A stretch of 64,000 bases of DNA from Phreatobacter oligotrophus (GTDB lineage: Bacteria; Pseudomonadota; Alphaproteobacteria; Rhizobiales; Phreatobacteraceae): positions 62,001 through 126,000 of the forward strand of contig NZ_PZZL01000010.1 of assembly GCF_003046185.1 (NCBI RefSeq). Reading direction: 5' to 3'. The position numbers and the translations under genes are program-made. Below are positions 63,724 through 64,000 of this stretch, one piece after another. The notes below the pieces were generated by a model. The model made no database searches and was not told where the DNA came from. It worked only from the letters and a program-made list of their open reading frames with translations. The number at the start of each line of letters is the position of its first letter. Position 1 is the stretch's first letter.

Positions 63724-64000
63724 TCAGCCGATGAGGCCGCGCATCGGCGGGAGCGCCAGCGTGCCGGGAAAGATCGCCTCGGCCAGCGGCTTCGCGTCCA
63801 TCCCGAGATGCTCGACCAGCACGCCCTTGAGCACGGCCCTCAGGTCCGTGGTCGCCGCGAGGTCGCGGCCCTCGAACAGCTTGTTTTGCGCGAGGCCCGG
63901 CCAATCCGCGACGACCCGGCCGCCCTTCACCGCGCCGCCGGCGAGGAAGGCGACCGTCGCCGTGCCGTGATCCGTACCGGTCGTGCCGTTGACGCGGGCG
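63724..64000 (-). CDS. DUF1501 family protein, C-terminal end (partial)
   Basis: The minus-strand frame is open from the right edge to the stop at 63724, about 92 codons. The visible sequence GTDHGTATVAFLAGGAVKGG and RVVADWPGL, then DLAATTDLRAVLKGVLVEHL is the typical end of DUF1501 (sulfatase-like) proteins, which are usually Tat-exported and paired with a DUF1800 protein. Those partners would lie outside the window. It ends 17 bases from the gloB stop. Confidence 0.85.
   Translation of the reverse strand, partial: ARVNGTTGTDHGTATVAFLAGGAVKGGRVVADWPGLAQNKLFEGRDLAATTDLRAVLKGVLVEHLGMDAKPLAEAIFPGTLALPPMRGLIG

Overview
The window is very GC-rich, densely coded and reads as a chromosomal segment of an alphaproteobacterium of the order Hyphomicrobiales (Rhizobiales). 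The evidence is the rimP-nusA-ylxR-infB block, an acidic-tailed FYDLN (TIGR02300-type) protein, the FDH3-type formate dehydrogenase operon with its rhizobial accessory genes, and the style of the palindromic intergenic repeats. The genus cannot be fixed from the sequence; Phreatobacter- or Bosea-like is only a guess. About 62 protein genes are supported. No rRNA, tRNA, CRISPR array, insertion sequence or prophage was seen.

Layout. 1-6.4 kb: end of a FAD oxidoreductase, a ketopantoate-reductase-family enzyme, an M81 (MlrC-like) peptidase, a FitAB/VapBC-type toxin-antitoxin pair, mmsA and a divergent LysR regulator. 6.5-11.6 kb: an RND efflux pump with its TetR repressor and a clear operator. 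11.7-12.1 kb: a ComEA-like secreted protein. 12.4-19.8 kb: argE followed by five tandem M20D amidohydrolase paralogues. 19.8-22.6 kb: a Gfo/Idh/MocA oxidoreductase and a GMC oxidoreductase.

22.8-45.5 kb is one large functional region for formate oxidation and its metal cofactor. It begins with a secreted WD40-cytochrome c fusion and a multi-[4Fe-4S] protein. An operon of conserved accessory genes follows (biotin/lipoate-ligase-like, DUF6505, DUF6352, DUF3305, DUF3306). Next comes an HTH-TorD chaperone fusion, a small Tat protein and formate dehydrogenase alpha, beta and gamma, closed by a terminator. Then come mobB and moeA, and on the opposite strand tupB-tupC-tupA-fdhD-mobA (oxyanion uptake, FDH sulfuration, bis-MGD synthesis). 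Divergent from tup is an HTH-PBP regulator, a MoeA-like protein lacking the usual motifs, and a MoeA-PBP fusion. The genes would work together as oxyanion import, molybdopterin metal insertion, guanylylation, sulfuration, chaperoned insertion and Tat export of FDH.

45.6-64 kb is mostly housekeeping: two small membrane proteins around an MgtC-like protein, an amidase, argG, a PAP2 phosphatase, YciB, a fumarylacetoacetate-hydrolase-family enzyme, infB-ylxR-nusA-rimP with a terminator-like hairpin in the leader, the FYDLN protein, aroA-cmk-XRE, a methyltransferase, gloB and the end of a DUF1501 protein. The intergenic gaps repeatedly contain paired GC-rich palindromes.
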